Positions 23,459-37,000 are shown, numbered from the stretch's first letter. The stretch: 64,000 nucleotides of DNA from Lepraria neglecta (GCA_033220425.1 CM065653.1:1364001-1428000), one strand, 5' to 3'. Made by a program: numbers and translations. The notes: generated from the letters alone by a model not told the origin.

Positions 23459-24547
23459 TTAAGTCTTCGGCAAGGACCAGAAGAAGACTGTAAAAACCCA
23501 CACTGATCCCGCAACCTTTCCCAGGCTCGGATGTGTTAAATGTCCTCCTAGCAATCTCAAATCAACCTTTTGCACCAAGCCTTCAACTAGGATCGCAACA
23601 AAATTGAGGCTGAACCAGGCGATATCTTCCCAATAGCCGCATCGATATCCAAGTTGCCAAGTAACCATGGCGTGAATGGCTCCCGACGAGAGAAAGACGA
23701 AGAACTCAACCGCTAGACGATGCACAACACCGCCAGGCCTCAGTCGTAGGAAGTTTTCCGAGATGATGGCGCCGTATGTCTTGTACGTTCGATAAGTCAG
23801 CCGATGCCAAAATTTCCCCCAGAACCTCTTTATTATGTACGTTTCCGAAATGCTACCATAAATCGGAGGCCAGTCTCTGGGCTCGTCGAGGCCTAGACTT
23901 ACGAAAACAATCGCCAAGGCGTTATGATAGCTTGTGATCAGAGCCCAAGCTTCCCAGACAAAGTGCACTGTCAGGCCTGCACGAAGAAGAGTTTCACGAG
24001 CTGAGACGGCATGGAAACGGCGAAAGTATGTCTGATTTGTGGCGTCGAAGTTCGAGTATTTGACGGGATGGTAGACGATCAGAATGGGCCAGTAGACTGC
24101 GTTGAGAGTATATGTCGCCTGCAGCAAGCTTAAGCGTTTGAGTAGGAACGCCCGTCGCAGCGACCGCCGAAAGGGATCGGTCAGCTTCTCCTTCTCCAAC
24201 GACGCTCTCGAAGCGTTCGAGTACTGCAAATTTGGTTCGCCGTTCTGAGATCCCTCATGCACAGTTGCAGTTTCTCGCGTCCGAACATCAGGCGATAGTT
24301 TATCCGTGCCTAACCATCGAAAGTTGAAGAGTATCTTATAAGCAGATGTCCAATTTCTGGCACAAGCACCTTCGGCTGATGATGCATCGGAGAAAAGCAC
24401 CACGGTCATATGACAGACCCACACGAGGATGAACGCGAGCAAGAGTTGTCGAATCTTCTTATGCAGTTGTTTGAGAGCTAGGAGGCCGAAGAAGACGGAT
24501 AGGGAGAATTGTAGGAGGGGCACCTGGCAACTGAAGGTGTACACCAT
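23459..24547 (-). CDS. MBOAT / wax-synthase-like membrane O-acyltransferase
   Basis: The ORF gives 362 residues from the ATG at 24547. Several membrane segments are visible (LLQFSLSVFFGLLAL, LLLAFILVWVCHMTVVLF, and the FVFLSSGAIHAMV and WFSLNFVAILVEGLV regions). The family signature is PPIYGSISETYIIKRFWGKFWH (RFWGKFWH at about 241-248), followed by SSGAIH with His292, the usual MBOAT catalytic His. This matches fungal wax-synthase-domain acyltransferases such as those that acylate secondary metabolites. No biosynthetic cluster is seen nearby. The frame is open upstream of 24547 to a GTG without another Met, so an upstream exon carrying an extra membrane segment may be missing. Confidence 0.75.
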   Translation of the reverse strand: MVYTFSCQVPLLQFSLSVFFGLLALKQLHKKIRQLLLAFILVWVCHMTVVLFSDASSAEGACARNWTSAYKILFNFRWLGTDKLSPDVRTRETATVHEGSQNGEPNLQYSNASRASLEKEKLTDPFRRSLRRAFLLKRLSLLQATYTLNAVYWPILIVYHPVKYSNFDATNQTYFRRFHAVSARETLLRAGLTVHFVWEAWALITSYHNALAIVFVSLGLDEPRDWPPIYGSISETYIIKRFWGKFWHRLTYRTYKTYGAIISENFLRLRPGGVVHRLAVEFFVFLSSGAIHAMVTWQLGYRCGYWEDIAWFSLNFVAILVEGLVQKVDLRLLGGHLTHPSLGKVAGSVWVFTVFFWSLPKT

Positions 24548-25756
24548 CCTCTTGACATACACGTGCGCGGTGGCACATTTTCGGTTCGTACGTAGTATAG
24601 CAGAGTTTCGAAACGAGTTTCCTCTTCGCTCAGAGCGCAGAAATTAGAGTGGAGGACAGATGTGCTTTGCAAGAACGTAGTGTCATTCTGATTGAAAAAA
24701 ACTCTCATGTCGATCCGACACTACACAGCCATGCTCAACTCAATCGCAGAATACAGACTCGCCCAGAGTAAAATCTGTTGATTTCAAATCTTTAAGAAGC
24801 CCCTACTGAAAGTGTATTGTCAATTGGCTGTGTCAGCGCTGGAATGGCTTTCTAGGATTGAGAACATTGATACAAGGCGCTGATATAGCCACGGAGGATT
24901 AGGAAGATTCAGGTTCCTGTCAAATTCCTGTAGGTAAGACAAGAAGGATTAGAAGGATTGAAATTTCGACGCCAGCAGCGCTGCTGAGGATAGAACAAAA
25001 CCCTTCCGCAAAAATTGGTCTTGTTTCGCTTTTCACCTAATAAACGAGGTAGTACTTGACTCTTTGAGATTGATAGTCTCAATCCAAGATCAGAATGCCG
25101 CGGTCTCTTGCGACATTCGAACGCAATCTTGGAGGAGCGATACCCAATACAATCACGGCGAGAGGGACGAAAGCCCTGCCAGTCGAGTGCCCATCGTGCC
25201 TGAAACCTCAGCATCGGCCAGCGTAGCATTCTAGGGTTCTCGAAGGCCTTTTCAGTATTCCAAAAGCGCTCCTGAGGCTTTGCGTTTCACTTCAAATCCT
25301 ACGTCCATTGAGCCTTCGGATGCTACGTTCAGGATTCTTTCTTTCATGCTCTACACATTTAGAGGTGGGGGAACAGTCGGGCCAGATATGTGCTGGCTAC
25401 CTTTGCGGATCACCTGTATACGGTGAGCCCTGAAACTTGCTACATACGGTCCTGAGCGCCATTTCCCCACGATGGCAGCGCTTAACAAAAGAAAGGAGCC
25501 AGAGAGAGCCTGGTCACGAATATAAAAAGGGAGCCCACGCAATCAAAAACGTTCTGATATCAACTACACTCATGATCCGCACTGAGTAAAACATTCTCCT
25601 TTCTCATTCGATAGTCAACAACTGTATTCTCTCCATCCAGACCTTTCATCCTTACCTAACCTACTATCGAAAATCCATTCAGCTTCTTCAAATCTTGAGA
25701 AACATATACATCCTCATAACAACCTTCCGAAAACTCCATCAAGCACTCCACACACA
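24548..25756. other. Intergenic region
   Basis: About 1.2 kb lie between two divergent genes. No recognisable ORF is seen. It carries the promoter of the gene at 25757, including a TATA box at 25521-25530 and a CT/CA-rich leader after it. Confidence 0.55.
25521..25530 (+). promoter_or_regulatory. TATA box
   Basis: The sequence TATAAAAAGG lies 227 bp upstream of the ATG at 25757. It is followed by a CT/CA-rich leader. This layout is typical of strongly expressed small secreted protein genes in ascomycetes. Confidence 0.5.
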
Positions 25757-26589
25757 ATGAAACACTACCACGCAGCCTCCAGTTTCTTCCTCGCCACCCC
25801 CATGGCGCTCATACAACCATGCCCAGCGCCTTCCCCCCCACCCCCCTCCTTCTCGCCATAATCCCTGAAGCAGCAGAAGCCGGCGTTGTCGCTGGCGACG
25901 CTGGTGCAACTGCCGGCGAAGCAGGTACAGCCGCAGCTGAGGGAGGGGCAGCCGTGGGCGAGGCTGCTACTCCGACCGTCGCCGACGCCATGAGTGCCGA
26001 CGGTGGTCTACTGAGCAATTCGATCCAGGACTCGAGCATTCTAGAAGTATTGAATGCCAGGGTGGGCAGCGATGTCACCACCGACACCACTGCCGCATCA
26101 GAAGCCTCCAGTATCCTCCAAACGATGAAGAATGCGGGCGCCGCTGTTACACCGGATGAAATTGCCTCAATTCCGACCGGCCCGGGATTCACTGCTGCCG
26201 GAGATGAGGGCAGCACTGGGTCATTAGCTGGCGATGTGCCAGAAAGCGCAGTACCTTCTCGACGTAGCATAAGCAGTCGGCGCGGCGCGGCTTCTGCCAA
26301 TGGTCTAGGTGCTGGTATCACGGATGGGACGAACACTAAATAGCATTATGATCTCTCCAAAGCTGATGAGGGGCGCGTGGTGGTTGCTGGGTTGCCACCT
26401 TCGTGTATGGCGGAGGTTCAGGCGTGGAATGCGCATCCGCTGATTGAGCAGCTGGCGGTTGTGCAGGGGAATATGACTGTTGTTAATGGGAGTGCGGTGG
26501 AGATGGATAGGCTACCGGATTATACTATTAATGCTTTTAAGGCGAAGATTGCAGATGGGGGGGTCGGTTTTGGGTCGGGCAAGATGTGA
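25757..26589 (+). CDS. Putative secreted Ala/Gly-rich protein with interrupted frame
   Basis: Three pieces look like one gene. (1) The ATG at 25757 starts a signal-peptide-like stretch (SSFFLATPMALI) that hits a stop after a run of C7-A-C6 near 25829-25845. (2) A second frame, open from 25819 to a TAG at 26341-26343, encodes an Ala/Gly/Asp-rich chain. (3) The same frame reopens after the TAG and encodes a well-ordered domain (DEGRVVVAGLPPSCMAEVQ...) ending at 26589. The TAG can be removed by an in-frame 93-nt GT-AG intron at 26251-26343. The first break needs a one-base indel in the C-run, or else the start is at 25819. No family is recognised. It could be an intact gene with a base error or a decaying one. 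Confidence 0.45.
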
Positions 26590-26871
26590 GCGGTGGGAGA
26601 AAGAATGTGGGTGTGGTATAGGCAAGGAGTTCGCCTGCAGAGGGGACGGCATTTTGTTCTCGTCGTCTTATCATGGAATATACATATGTAACAATACTAC
26701 ACGCAAGCAATCAAGGACGAGTCAGTTCCAAAACACAAGTTCAAGACAAAAGAAGCTAGTGCTGCGTGACTTGATCTACACATTCAACGAGATTCGAGCT
26801 TATAGCGCTGAAATAATGCACGGACTCTTGCGCTCACTGGGAAAGCATCTCTTGCTAAAAGACAGTATCAG

Positions 26872-28732
26872 TCACCTCTGCACCAGCTTCCACTCTTCGT
26901 CCAATTCCTGCACCAATTCCACCTTGATATCTTTTGCCTTCTCAGACATCTCACTCAACGTACTAACCAGGACACGATCAGCGTGCTCCAGCTTGAGACT
27001 TTGTCCATGAAACAGCATCGCCAGATTCGAGGACTTCCAGATCAGAACATCTCGGTACGTCGTCTCTGTTATTGTGCCAATCAGGTACAGGATTGAGAGG
27101 GCAATGACTGTGGCAGGATACGCGAACCACGCCCACCGAACTTTGACGTATGTTTCCGTCTTCAAAGCTAGGCCATGGAATGGGCTAGACCCGCTGTCGT
27201 TCTGTTGTCGTATATTGTTAGTCATGGAAATTGCTAGGTTCTCGATTCGCTTCGAATAATCTTTGGTATCGTAGAGAGCATGCATGACGTCTGAAGAGAA
27301 TGCAGAACCCGAGCTGGACACGTCAATGCCGCCGCTCCCGGTGAAGGTCGAGGTCATGAAACTATTCATTGCGCGCGCTGCTAAGCTTGAAACTTTGAAA
27401 GTGGAGGTGTTGGCTGTGATATTGATGATTGAGCTTGGAGGGTTGTAGATGAGGTCAGAGTCCTGCGAGTGGGTGGCTGAATTATTCCGCCAGGTCTGCT
27501 CAATTTTCTGCTGTATTGCTCCATCTGTAACGGAGGCAGAGTAGGTGTTGATGCAGTAGAAGAGAGTACATTCCCATGCAAAGGCGTCATCGGAATCGTT
27601 CTTGCTTTGGGAGATTAAGGAAGAGAACTGAATGACGGATGCTTCGATGTCTACCAGACATGACGAGATGTTTGTGACGCTTGAATTGATTTGGCCGCCG
27701 AATCCTGTGAGGGTTGGGCCGCCAGGCAGTGATACGTCATAACATCCGCTTGCGTTGCATGACTTCTCGATGTATGAGGTGATATTGGCACATTTACTAC
27801 ACACGGCTAGAGATGAGAAGCCTCGCCAGGTGCAGCTGTACAGGGTTAGGTTGAACTGGCAACGGGTTTTCCAGACTTACTTGCCGGTTGAGCAGTAATG
27901 CTCCACGTTTACATCTGCTTGATCTCGAACGTCGAAGATGCCATGGTAGATGGCAGCCTTGCAACAGGATTAGCATACGTATATTTCTGCATTGGCCATT
28001 CCTTCTAAATACCTTCATAGACATATCAACAACAGACGGCAATGGTAGACCCTCTTCATTCCGAGCTATATAATTTTGGGCGCGAACAATGGTAGCCGCC
28101 TTTTCGGACGCAACAAGTCGATCCGGATAGATTACGACCTGCTGGAGGAATGGATCAGATAGCAGCATCAGAATGGTAATTGTCGCTCCAACCAGAGTTA
28201 GGTGTCTGCAGATATCGTCAGGCTGCGGATAGAAACAGCAAGATCGGAGCGACCGACCTTGCTCTTATGCTGAACAGGAGGGCCACAGCACCCCAAGGTC
28301 CTCTACTTGCGTCTTCAAAGAGTTGAAGATCTTTCAAGGAGTGAGGCTCATCCTGGCGGTACCACAGCCATTTCGACTGAGAGATCAAGGTCCCGATGGC
28401 TGAAGTAATGGCAATCTTTGTTATCACAGCAAAAAAGGAGATGGTGGAGTTTATCTGAGAACGATTCAGCAGTAGACTGAGCAATGAGAAGAGTTGCGCC
28501 GAACAGTAAATACAGAGGGCCAATCAGGAAGAGAAGACGAGTCATAGATGACAAGAATTAGGATTATGGCAGTAGTTGCTAGAATTGCTGTCAGAGCAGA
28601 GAGGATTTCCCAAAGCCACCAGTCTTGTAAGAGCAAAGCTATCTTGTTCTTCACGGAAGCAGGCTTTGGTAGGGCTTTCCTCAATAACGGAGTTTGAGAG
28701 TCCAAATCTTGGTTCTTAGGATTGGCCGACAT
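26872..28732 (-). CDS. DUF3176-type multi-pass membrane protein
   Basis: Five exons (28732-28505, 28454-28258, 28205-28013, 27957-27881, 27835-26872; introns 28455-28504, 28206-28257, 27958-28012, 27836-27880) give 552 residues. The N-terminus has DWWLWEILSALTAILATTAI, then ISFFAVITKIAITSAIGTL and QSKWLWY, the start of the DUF3176 region common in filamentous ascomycetes. A large extracellular/lumenal loop follows with paired Cys (CSTGNCTWRG, CSKCANITSYI) and many N-glycosylation sites. A last membrane segment (FAYPATVIALSILYLIGTI) precedes a short cytosolic tail. Function of the family is unknown. All joins keep frame and have normal consensus ends. Confidence 0.88.
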
Positions 28733-31048
28733 TGCAACCTCATTTGAATGGAACCCCGTTTATAACTCATATACTTTTGTACATCATTGACAATGGTAAA
28801 CGTCGAGACAAGTTAGATCACTTCATAAAATAGCCATGTTGTCATTTCTGAAACTTGGCGGAAGAGAGGGGCTGTGTCATATGACCACTTCAACCCGTAG
28901 GAGCATGGAACTTAGGCGCCGGCGCCGCTTAAATATCCTCGAGACTAGCTGTAAGAATGCTCTATCAATCAATTGATAGCGATTCTTCTTCTTAATTCTC
29001 TCATTGATTGATGAGATGCAATGGCATAGACCTGAAAATGGTCTGATATAGTAGATGTTGGACGACCAATTTAAGGGGAGTGGACCCCAGAGAGCCTCGC
29101 GAGCCCGCAAACTTTACTCTAGAACTAGGCGCCCGAGGGCTGCTGCCCTAACTGACTCGCCTCCACTCGGCTGATGAAGGATTCACAGATATTAGGATAA
29201 GAAAGCTTCAGCAATTTCTACACGGCTACCCAAGTTCTCTTTCATTGGAGTGATCTTTCAGATCGATCTCTGCTAGTGCATCTGCTGATGGACTAAAACC
29301 ACCGATTTCAAATACGAGGCCAGTGAGACCAGGAGGCGTCTATTTCAGAAGTTGATCCTCCATCTCGTTCCATGAGGTAGTTATGAACAGCCTCATCGGT
29401 AAGAGGTTCTGCGGCCTGTAAAATACGAGCAAGTCCATGTAAGGAAAGGGAAACACGCAAGGGATTGCACCACAGAGTCATGTACAGTAGGTAATATCTC
29501 ACTACATATTTCTCAAGAAGTCCGAGATACATGAAAAGCTCATAACAGCAGGGTAGATAGTAGGCTGCAGAAAGTAGTGTATTTTGTCAGTATACGCCTG
29601 CATAACAGGAAAACAGAACTTTCGGGGGCCAAGTCCGTCTTTGCTCTGTGCTCGATGTATGGCTTGTGCTCCAATACAACTCAGCATCGCATGATCGGTA
29701 ATACACATTTGATATGTCGTGCCAAGGCTGCAGGGATGCTGCACTTGTCAGGTGTAGGCTTGCTTGTTCCCAATCAGCCGGTCCTGGTCTTTTCGTTTCG
29801 ACTTTCGGCGCATCTTGAAAAGTGACCATGCAACATCCTTGAATAGTCAGCCTAGCCTTTGGCGCTTGAGTCGATCGAATCCCAAGTTGATACGCCCTTA
29901 GCGTCCACACGTGCCAAGGAAAGAGTTTGTTGTGCATTGAATGTTATGTTAACGGGCGAACTTCGGTTATGTATCAACCTAGTTGTGCCCAACAGCCAGC
30001 TCTGACATTGGCTCGATGAGCCCATGCTTCGTGTCGATACACAGACGTTGATGATGACGGCGTCCCACCCCTCGCTACCAGCGGGCTATCTCTCTGCAGC
30101 AACAGATGCAGGACGCCCTACAAGAGACAGGATTGGCCAATTGGCTCTCGCCTCGGGATGTTCTGGCTCCCACAAGACCTTCAAGGTGACACGTCGTCCC
30201 CACCTTTAAAAGCTTGAGCGCCCAGGTGGCTACCTGAATTGGGACCTCGACGATGGTCGGTCAATTGTTTGATTGGACAGTGGAGATGAAGCACACTTCC
30301 TTTAATGGACTAATTGATGTGCAACAATGCAGGGACTAGACTTAAGGTGCCCGAGCACCCCCGGGGATCAACTTTAGACTCGGCAATCTCCCGCGCCACC
30401 CCCATTATGCCAGCTGAACAAGCTCCCTCTTGCGCAACGACGTTCCTTCATGGCTTCATCTTCATGTTCTAGATGGCCTGGCTGAGTCCCCTCTTCGCGT
30501 GCCGGTCCAATCTTGAAGTGAGTGCATATCAGCAATGCAAGTCCTAAGGTTCGTGTATCAGAATTCAACCCTGGTTGTCAGTGGACTGTGGGGTAAAGGT
30601 GCGTCTCAATGCATGCTCGAGGCTCTGCATGAGCAATCCCGTGCAGAACCAGGGGAGATGATCCTAGGCCTAGCGGTAATAGTAGGGGCTGGCTGAATGC
30701 ACCAGATGGACGTTGTACCCGTGGTGGAGCACTTCTCTTCCCTAATTCAGATCCCTGCCTGGATTGACATGTCCATTATTGGTCAAGAAGCATTGCGGGA
30801 TGCAGAGGATATTAACCCTCTCCTATACCTAAGGTACTCTCGCTATCTTTCCCCTCATTCCGAACCTTCGGAGACCTGGAGTCAAAGACGCATCTCTGCC
30901 ATTGATAACTTGGTTTCCCTACGGTTTCTCTCCTTCCATCCTCATTTCTCTCCATACTGGTTTAACTAAGCTCGCACAAGCAGTGATAATCATCACTGCC
31001 AGTGTGAATCATTACTTAATCATTCGTGCTATTCGTTCCTTCGAGAAG
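28733..31048. other. Intergenic region, no supported gene
   Basis: About 2.3 kb contain only short ORFs without domain or composition support. A CCAAT/ATTGG palindrome-like element lies near 30133-30143 and a small GC-rich inverted repeat near 30343-30365. It includes the promoter of the large STAND-like gene. Confidence 0.5.
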
Positions 31049-34000
31049 ATGTTTGCGTCAAGGGAAAGGGGGTCTGTCAAGTCGGCCAAGAATGCTGGTG
31101 ATAGACCCGCCACACCACAGAGCAATGGTGTTTCTACGCTTGTAAAACAGAATGCCGATGCTGCACATGCTAATGGTGTTGCATCTACTCCTCCAAAGCA
31201 AGCAGGTGCAACCCCACAGCCTATTGGTTCACGCCCTGCTTCAAGCCGTGTCGCTAGCACGAGTGGTGCAATCGTCACCACCAGCACGAGCCTGTCCGAG
31301 ACTTCTGAAGTCAGCATCCTCGTCAAGTCTACCGATGAGGTTTCCAGCAAATATCAAAGCCAACTCAGTTCCGTCGTCAATGTACAGGATCTCTACAGCG
31401 AAACTCTGGAGTCGTTCTTGGACTTCATCGCGACGGATCGTCTACGAAGGGTCCCACACCAAGGGAGCCGCTGGGATAAGATTCTCAGAATGGCTGAACA
31501 CTTTGCGATCCGGATTTCGCACTATGAGGAGGCTGTCCGAGGCATGTTGTCGAAGAGCGAGGAGGCCGCCCACATAATCTGGGGCAGCTGCAGAGTGTTA
31601 CTCCAGGTGAGATCACATACATCATATCAAGCTGTTGCACTTCTAACAATTGGCAGATGGGTCCTCGCCGCTCGGATCTCTTGGAAGCAACTTTTGGCGT
31701 CCTGTTCAAGATGAGCCTCGAGATCCCTATCCTCCTACGCAATCGCAAATTGTTCGCAGCAAACAAGGAGATGAAGCAGGAATTGGGTCTTTTATATGTG
31801 GAGATATTGTTGATTGTTACTGATGCTACCATTCACTACACCAAGACCGAGAGAGGTAATCAGCCTGACTCCCGCTGTCCCTAGCTCATGCTGATCGATG
31901 ATTAAAGGCGGCTCTGCGAAAGATTTTCATGATCTTTGTGGACAGCGGATTGATTCTTTCTACCACCACCAAGAACAAATCTACATTGCCTTGTGGTCCT
32001 ATCACTTGGAGCATTCTACCGAACGAGGCAGTGAGTCCCCAAGAGAAGATCGCTCTACATCACATTGCTTACGTCTATTGGTTGTAGCAGGCATAACCTA
32101 CGATATCCAGATCATCCGTGAATGGCTTGCTCCAAAGGACCCAGTACTTCGACGCTTGCTGGCGAACGATGAGGCTTCCCGGACAGAATATACATGTGAA
32201 TGGTTTGAGAAGCACCTTATGAACTTCAGCAAGAGCCAAAACGACTTGTTTCGTGTCATTGGAGGTTCTGGTTGCGGTAAAAGCGTGCTAGCCACTTGGA
32301 TTGTAGAGCGATTGCAACGGCCTCTGGGGCGTAAATCGTTCGATGTTGTCTCCGTAAAGATTGGTGAGCCATTCCTCCGTACCTAAGCTTCTTCATGGAC
32401 CTGCTGCTGACTTCGGAACTTAGCGGCGGATTTGAAGACCGAGGCAAGATCGTTCAATATCGTCAAAAGGCTCCTAGCGCAAATACTGGAGCAAAATCCT
32501 GGGAATGTGATACTCTACAACAAACTTTGCGATGTCTTCAAGAAGTCCGGCCGGAATGACGCCACCACTTCTGGTCTCGAGGAGGATCTATGGAAAGTCC
32601 TTGACTCTGCTCTAAGCACGGACCGCGATATGATGATCGTCATCGACGGTTTGAATCACATGGCGGGGGGCGAAACTGCCATCAAGGGAATATACGACAA
32701 GCTCGATGAAATATGCACGAAGAGGAAGTCAGTCAAATGTATCGTGCTGACACAGCCACCGAGCAAGCCTTTCTCGCAGTCAGCAAAGTACCTCTCGATT
32801 GAGCCCAAGACTATCCATGAGGACATGTATCAGTTCATCTATCATGGCCTCAATTCGTACCATCATTTCCACGACCGCAAGGAAGATGAGAAACAATCAA
32901 TAGTACACCGTTTGGTGGATCATGTCAAGGGAAACTTCATCTTCGCAGGACTGATCATTGAGAGTCTGAGGAAGGAGAAATCCCACAGCGGGTTTACTGA
33001 AGCCTTGAAAGCCCACCCGAAGACACTCCATGAGGCAATCGAGCGCCACGTCTCTCGACTAGAGGTACCGAAGACACATAGCAGCCTGATCTTGTCATGG
33101 TTACTTGCTGCCGAGAGACCACTGACATTGTCCGAACTAAAATGCCTCCTCGAGACTCAGATCAGTAACGAGAAACACGCAGAAAAAATACACAATATCG
33201 ATGACGACATTCATGCAAAGTGTGGTTCACTGGTTGTGATCAACGATGACATCGTCCGCATCCGTCATATTTCGATCAGACATTACCTACTGGATCACTT
33301 ACACCACGGTTCTTCTCGCCTACACCTGCAAGATTGTCAGCGAGACCTAGTAACTAGATGCCTTGCCTACGTCAAGTACCACTTCACAGGACGAATGGAA
33401 CCAACGCTGGAGCGTCCGGAACCGAGAGTTGTCGAGAAGCATTTCCACAAGCATCACTTACTTGAATACACAGTAAGATACTGGACAGCCCATTTCCGTG
33501 CTTGCAACATGTTCGACGCCCACGGAGCCCACAAGCCCAGTACGGAATTCACAAAGCTATTTCCAGATTCTGTTGCTTTCGTCCTCATGGAATGGACCTG
33601 CTGGGACCTCCAGTATACACTCATCGAAGCGGTTGAGATGCACCTTCTGGCCCTTAAAGTCCGAAAGACGGTCATGAAAGAGCATGAGTCTGTCTTGCAA
33701 TCTCTAATGACCATAGCCATCACCTACGAGAAGCTCTCCATATTTGTTGAAGCCAGCAAATACTATTATCAGGCGTCGAAGATTGCCCAAACGGTTGTAG
33801 GGAGGTATAGCCAGATCACGACAATGCTGGCTTCTGCTTACTTGAAATGTACGGCTTCCATCACAGTCACTGAGCGTAACGAGGTCTCAAATTGCAAAGA
33901 GGAGATGATCATCCTGATTATTTCTGCTGAAGAACATCATCACCATGGCTCCGTCTCTAAGGAGACCATCTCCTGGAAAAAGATGCTTGCTAAGCTCTAC

Positions 34001-37000
34001 AAGGACATCAAAGAAATCGCTCTAGCAGTGGCGATCCAGCATGAGATCTACCGTGCTTGCGCTGAGCTCTACGGGGAGTCCTCTTCTGAGACTATGGATG
34101 TATACGGGGGCCTCAATATTGCCCTTAGCCAGGGAAGCAAAGGCCAAAATTGGGAGGAGCACATCCTTGGAGCCTTCGTCATCGCAGAAAAGACAATGAA
34201 AGTCATTGATAGGAGACGAATTGATGCAACGGTAAGTTTGCTCTACATGCAGACCTTTCTACGGCTAACACTATCAGCTACGTCTCTTCGAGATGTACGA
34301 AATCCAGAAGAACCTGGCACGAGCTGAAGAGATCATCGTCACGTTCCTCCAAAAGATCACGTATTTCTGTCTGCTCCATCCTACTACTGAACACCATCAG
34401 CGCAAAATTGAGATTATCATGGTGTATGTCCGGTTCTTGACACGACATTCGCGGAAAGAAGAAGCCAAACACATCCTGCGGGGCGTTTGGTGCGAGTACG
34501 AACACCAAGAGATCACGACCGTTGAGTGGGCTGTCACCCTGAAAATCATCGCCGAAGAGTTGAAAAAGCTGTCTCTATTGACGGTTGCTCTGTCCGTTTT
34601 CCACTCGATCTGGGGCTATTTCAAGAAAACCGGCAAGAAAAGCCACGTCGAGGGCATATCGGTCGCCATCTACATCGCAGAGATCTCCCAAGAGATCCAA
34701 GTGACTTTCACGGAAGAGGTTGTTCTGGAAGAGGTGTATGAGCTCACTTTTACTCAAATAACGACAACCACAAAGATTGAGACCTCGACCATCACGACGT
34801 GCGAGATGCTCAGCACGTACTTCGCTAACAAGGAGCGCTGGTCAGACGTCGTTCGCATTTGTGACGCAGTTCTCAAAAAGCTGTGGGGCTCCCTTGCCAC
34901 CGGGCAGGGAACTCCTAGTCTGCCGAAGGACTTCTACGCCGAAGCCATCAAACTCGCCACACGTCAGGCATACTGCCATTATCAACTACGCCACATCGAG
35001 AAGGCTGAGCATTTATACGTGTATGTCTATCAAGCATCAAAGAATAGCCTTCGGATTGGGGATGAGACCGTCTTCCAAGCGGCAAAAGAATTGATCGAGT
35101 TCTATGAAAGCATCGGCATGCTGGAAAAGGCCCTCAAGATAGGTAAAGAACTGCAAGAAAGTTATTTGGCCACATTAGGAGTATCCCATTCGCTCACCCT
35201 GGAGATTCTCTACCTTTTAGGGAACTTAAGTGCAAAACACAACATCAGGGAAGGCGAATTCTGTCGTGCCGAGTGGTATTATCTCGAGATCTACACGAAT
35301 CTTGACAAGGGATTGGACGTTTGCCACAAGGATGCCATCGACGCAGCAATGGGGTTAATTCGCTTGTACAGGAAGGAGTCTCGTTGGGTCGACTGCCAAA
35401 AGGTGTATGGTTGTATCTGGCGTACCGTCATGAAGCGTGGCAAAGAGTATGCCATGGAAGCCGATTTCGTGGACAATGCTTACCACAACTACATTTTTGT
35501 GCTGGAGAAGAAAGTCAAAGAGCAGTATCGAGTGCTGGTCCAGGTGTCCGTGGAATATCGAGATGTTTGCATTGAGCTCTACGGTCGTCATGCGGAGATC
35601 AGCTTGAAGGCATTGATACAGCTCGCTGCAATGTACGAGCGGAGCGAGGAAAAGAGATCGGAGGCCATGAAGATTTATGAGGTCTTCGTCCAGGAGACTA
35701 AGTCGTGGTCATCGATCTCTACCAGCATTACTACGATTCTCGTGACCACGAAGTCCCGGCTGGCCCATCTCTACCTGACCAGCACCACGGTTACTACCGA
35801 GACAGTGACAAAAGCGATAGTGCTCCTGACTGAGCAATTCGAACATACGAAGTCTCAGCACGGATGCTCCCACCACACTACTTTGGAGCAATTGCGGGAA
35901 TTAGTCAACCTCCATAAACGACAAGGCTCTCAGCAGACCATTACAGTGGCCATCCGCACAATTCGAACTTGCAGTGTTGAAGTCATTACAAAGGAGACAG
36001 ATTATATGCGATTGTTCGACGCTGCCGTCAGCTTTGCGAACAACTACATCACACTTGGTCATGTGAAGGAAGCACATGAGTTTCTCTATGAGATGCGTCG
36101 CCAGATCATCTTCAGGGACTTCAGCTCCAGTGACAAATGTGGATTCAAACTCGATCACAGTATCGATCGCAGATCCTACGTTTTCCTCGTTGCATTCGAA
36201 GAGACATTGAAGGGCTCGAAGGTCATCAGCTTCTCCAGCGTGATGGCAGACTTACTCACAGAAACGATCCTCTTCGAGATGTACACGCAGGCGGTAAAAC
36301 AAAATACCAGCTTTGAAACAATCTTGTTGCGAGGTGCTCGCCTACGAGCCTTCCAAAAGCACATGCACTACGATGACGAAGCCAAACGACTGGAAGACGA
36401 CCTTCTTGTGATGTTCCGTAAGGGCATGGGATCTTCTATCACGACCAGTCAGACTGTCACTCATCGTTTCTTCATCATCCTGCTCGAGGAGCTCGGCAAG
36501 GATCAGCCGGATCTCCACATCATCAACAGTGGGTGGATCGCTGGCACCAGGGCGGTACACAGCCAGATTGAGCACCAAAAATGGCAAGATGCGCTCGAGC
36601 TCGCTACAGCTGTGTGGCAATTCACCAAAGCTCATCGTGGCCTCCACAACCACGAGAACATCCAAATTGGTATCAAGCTTTCTCTTGCTCTAGTTGGCCG
36701 TGGCCAGGATAGAAAATGGGATCATAAGCTGTATGAACAGATGCTAGAGATGTCGAAGACGATCCTCAGAGAATGTTTCGAGGCTAGCAGGCACCATAAG
36801 GTCAAGTTTGCGGAGATGGATATCAAAGAACTGAACGAGCTTGTTGGCGTACTGGGCCAGCAGCAGAATTTCACTGACCTCGAGGTATGCAATTCTTTCC
36901 CAACCCCCCCATTCCATCCCCACTCTACTAACAAAAAAAAACCCACAGTGGCTCCTCACTCTCCTCTGGAACTCCCGCGACGAACAGACCTCCTGGTCTT

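Noticed and set aside
25809-26336. 175-residue minus-strand ORF
   Set aside because: It is the exact antisense of the Ala/Gly-rich plus-strand frame; the plus strand has the TATA box and leader.
29308-29937. Minus-strand ORFs of 74-116 residues
   Set aside because: No shared frame, no splice sites linking them and no family resemblance.
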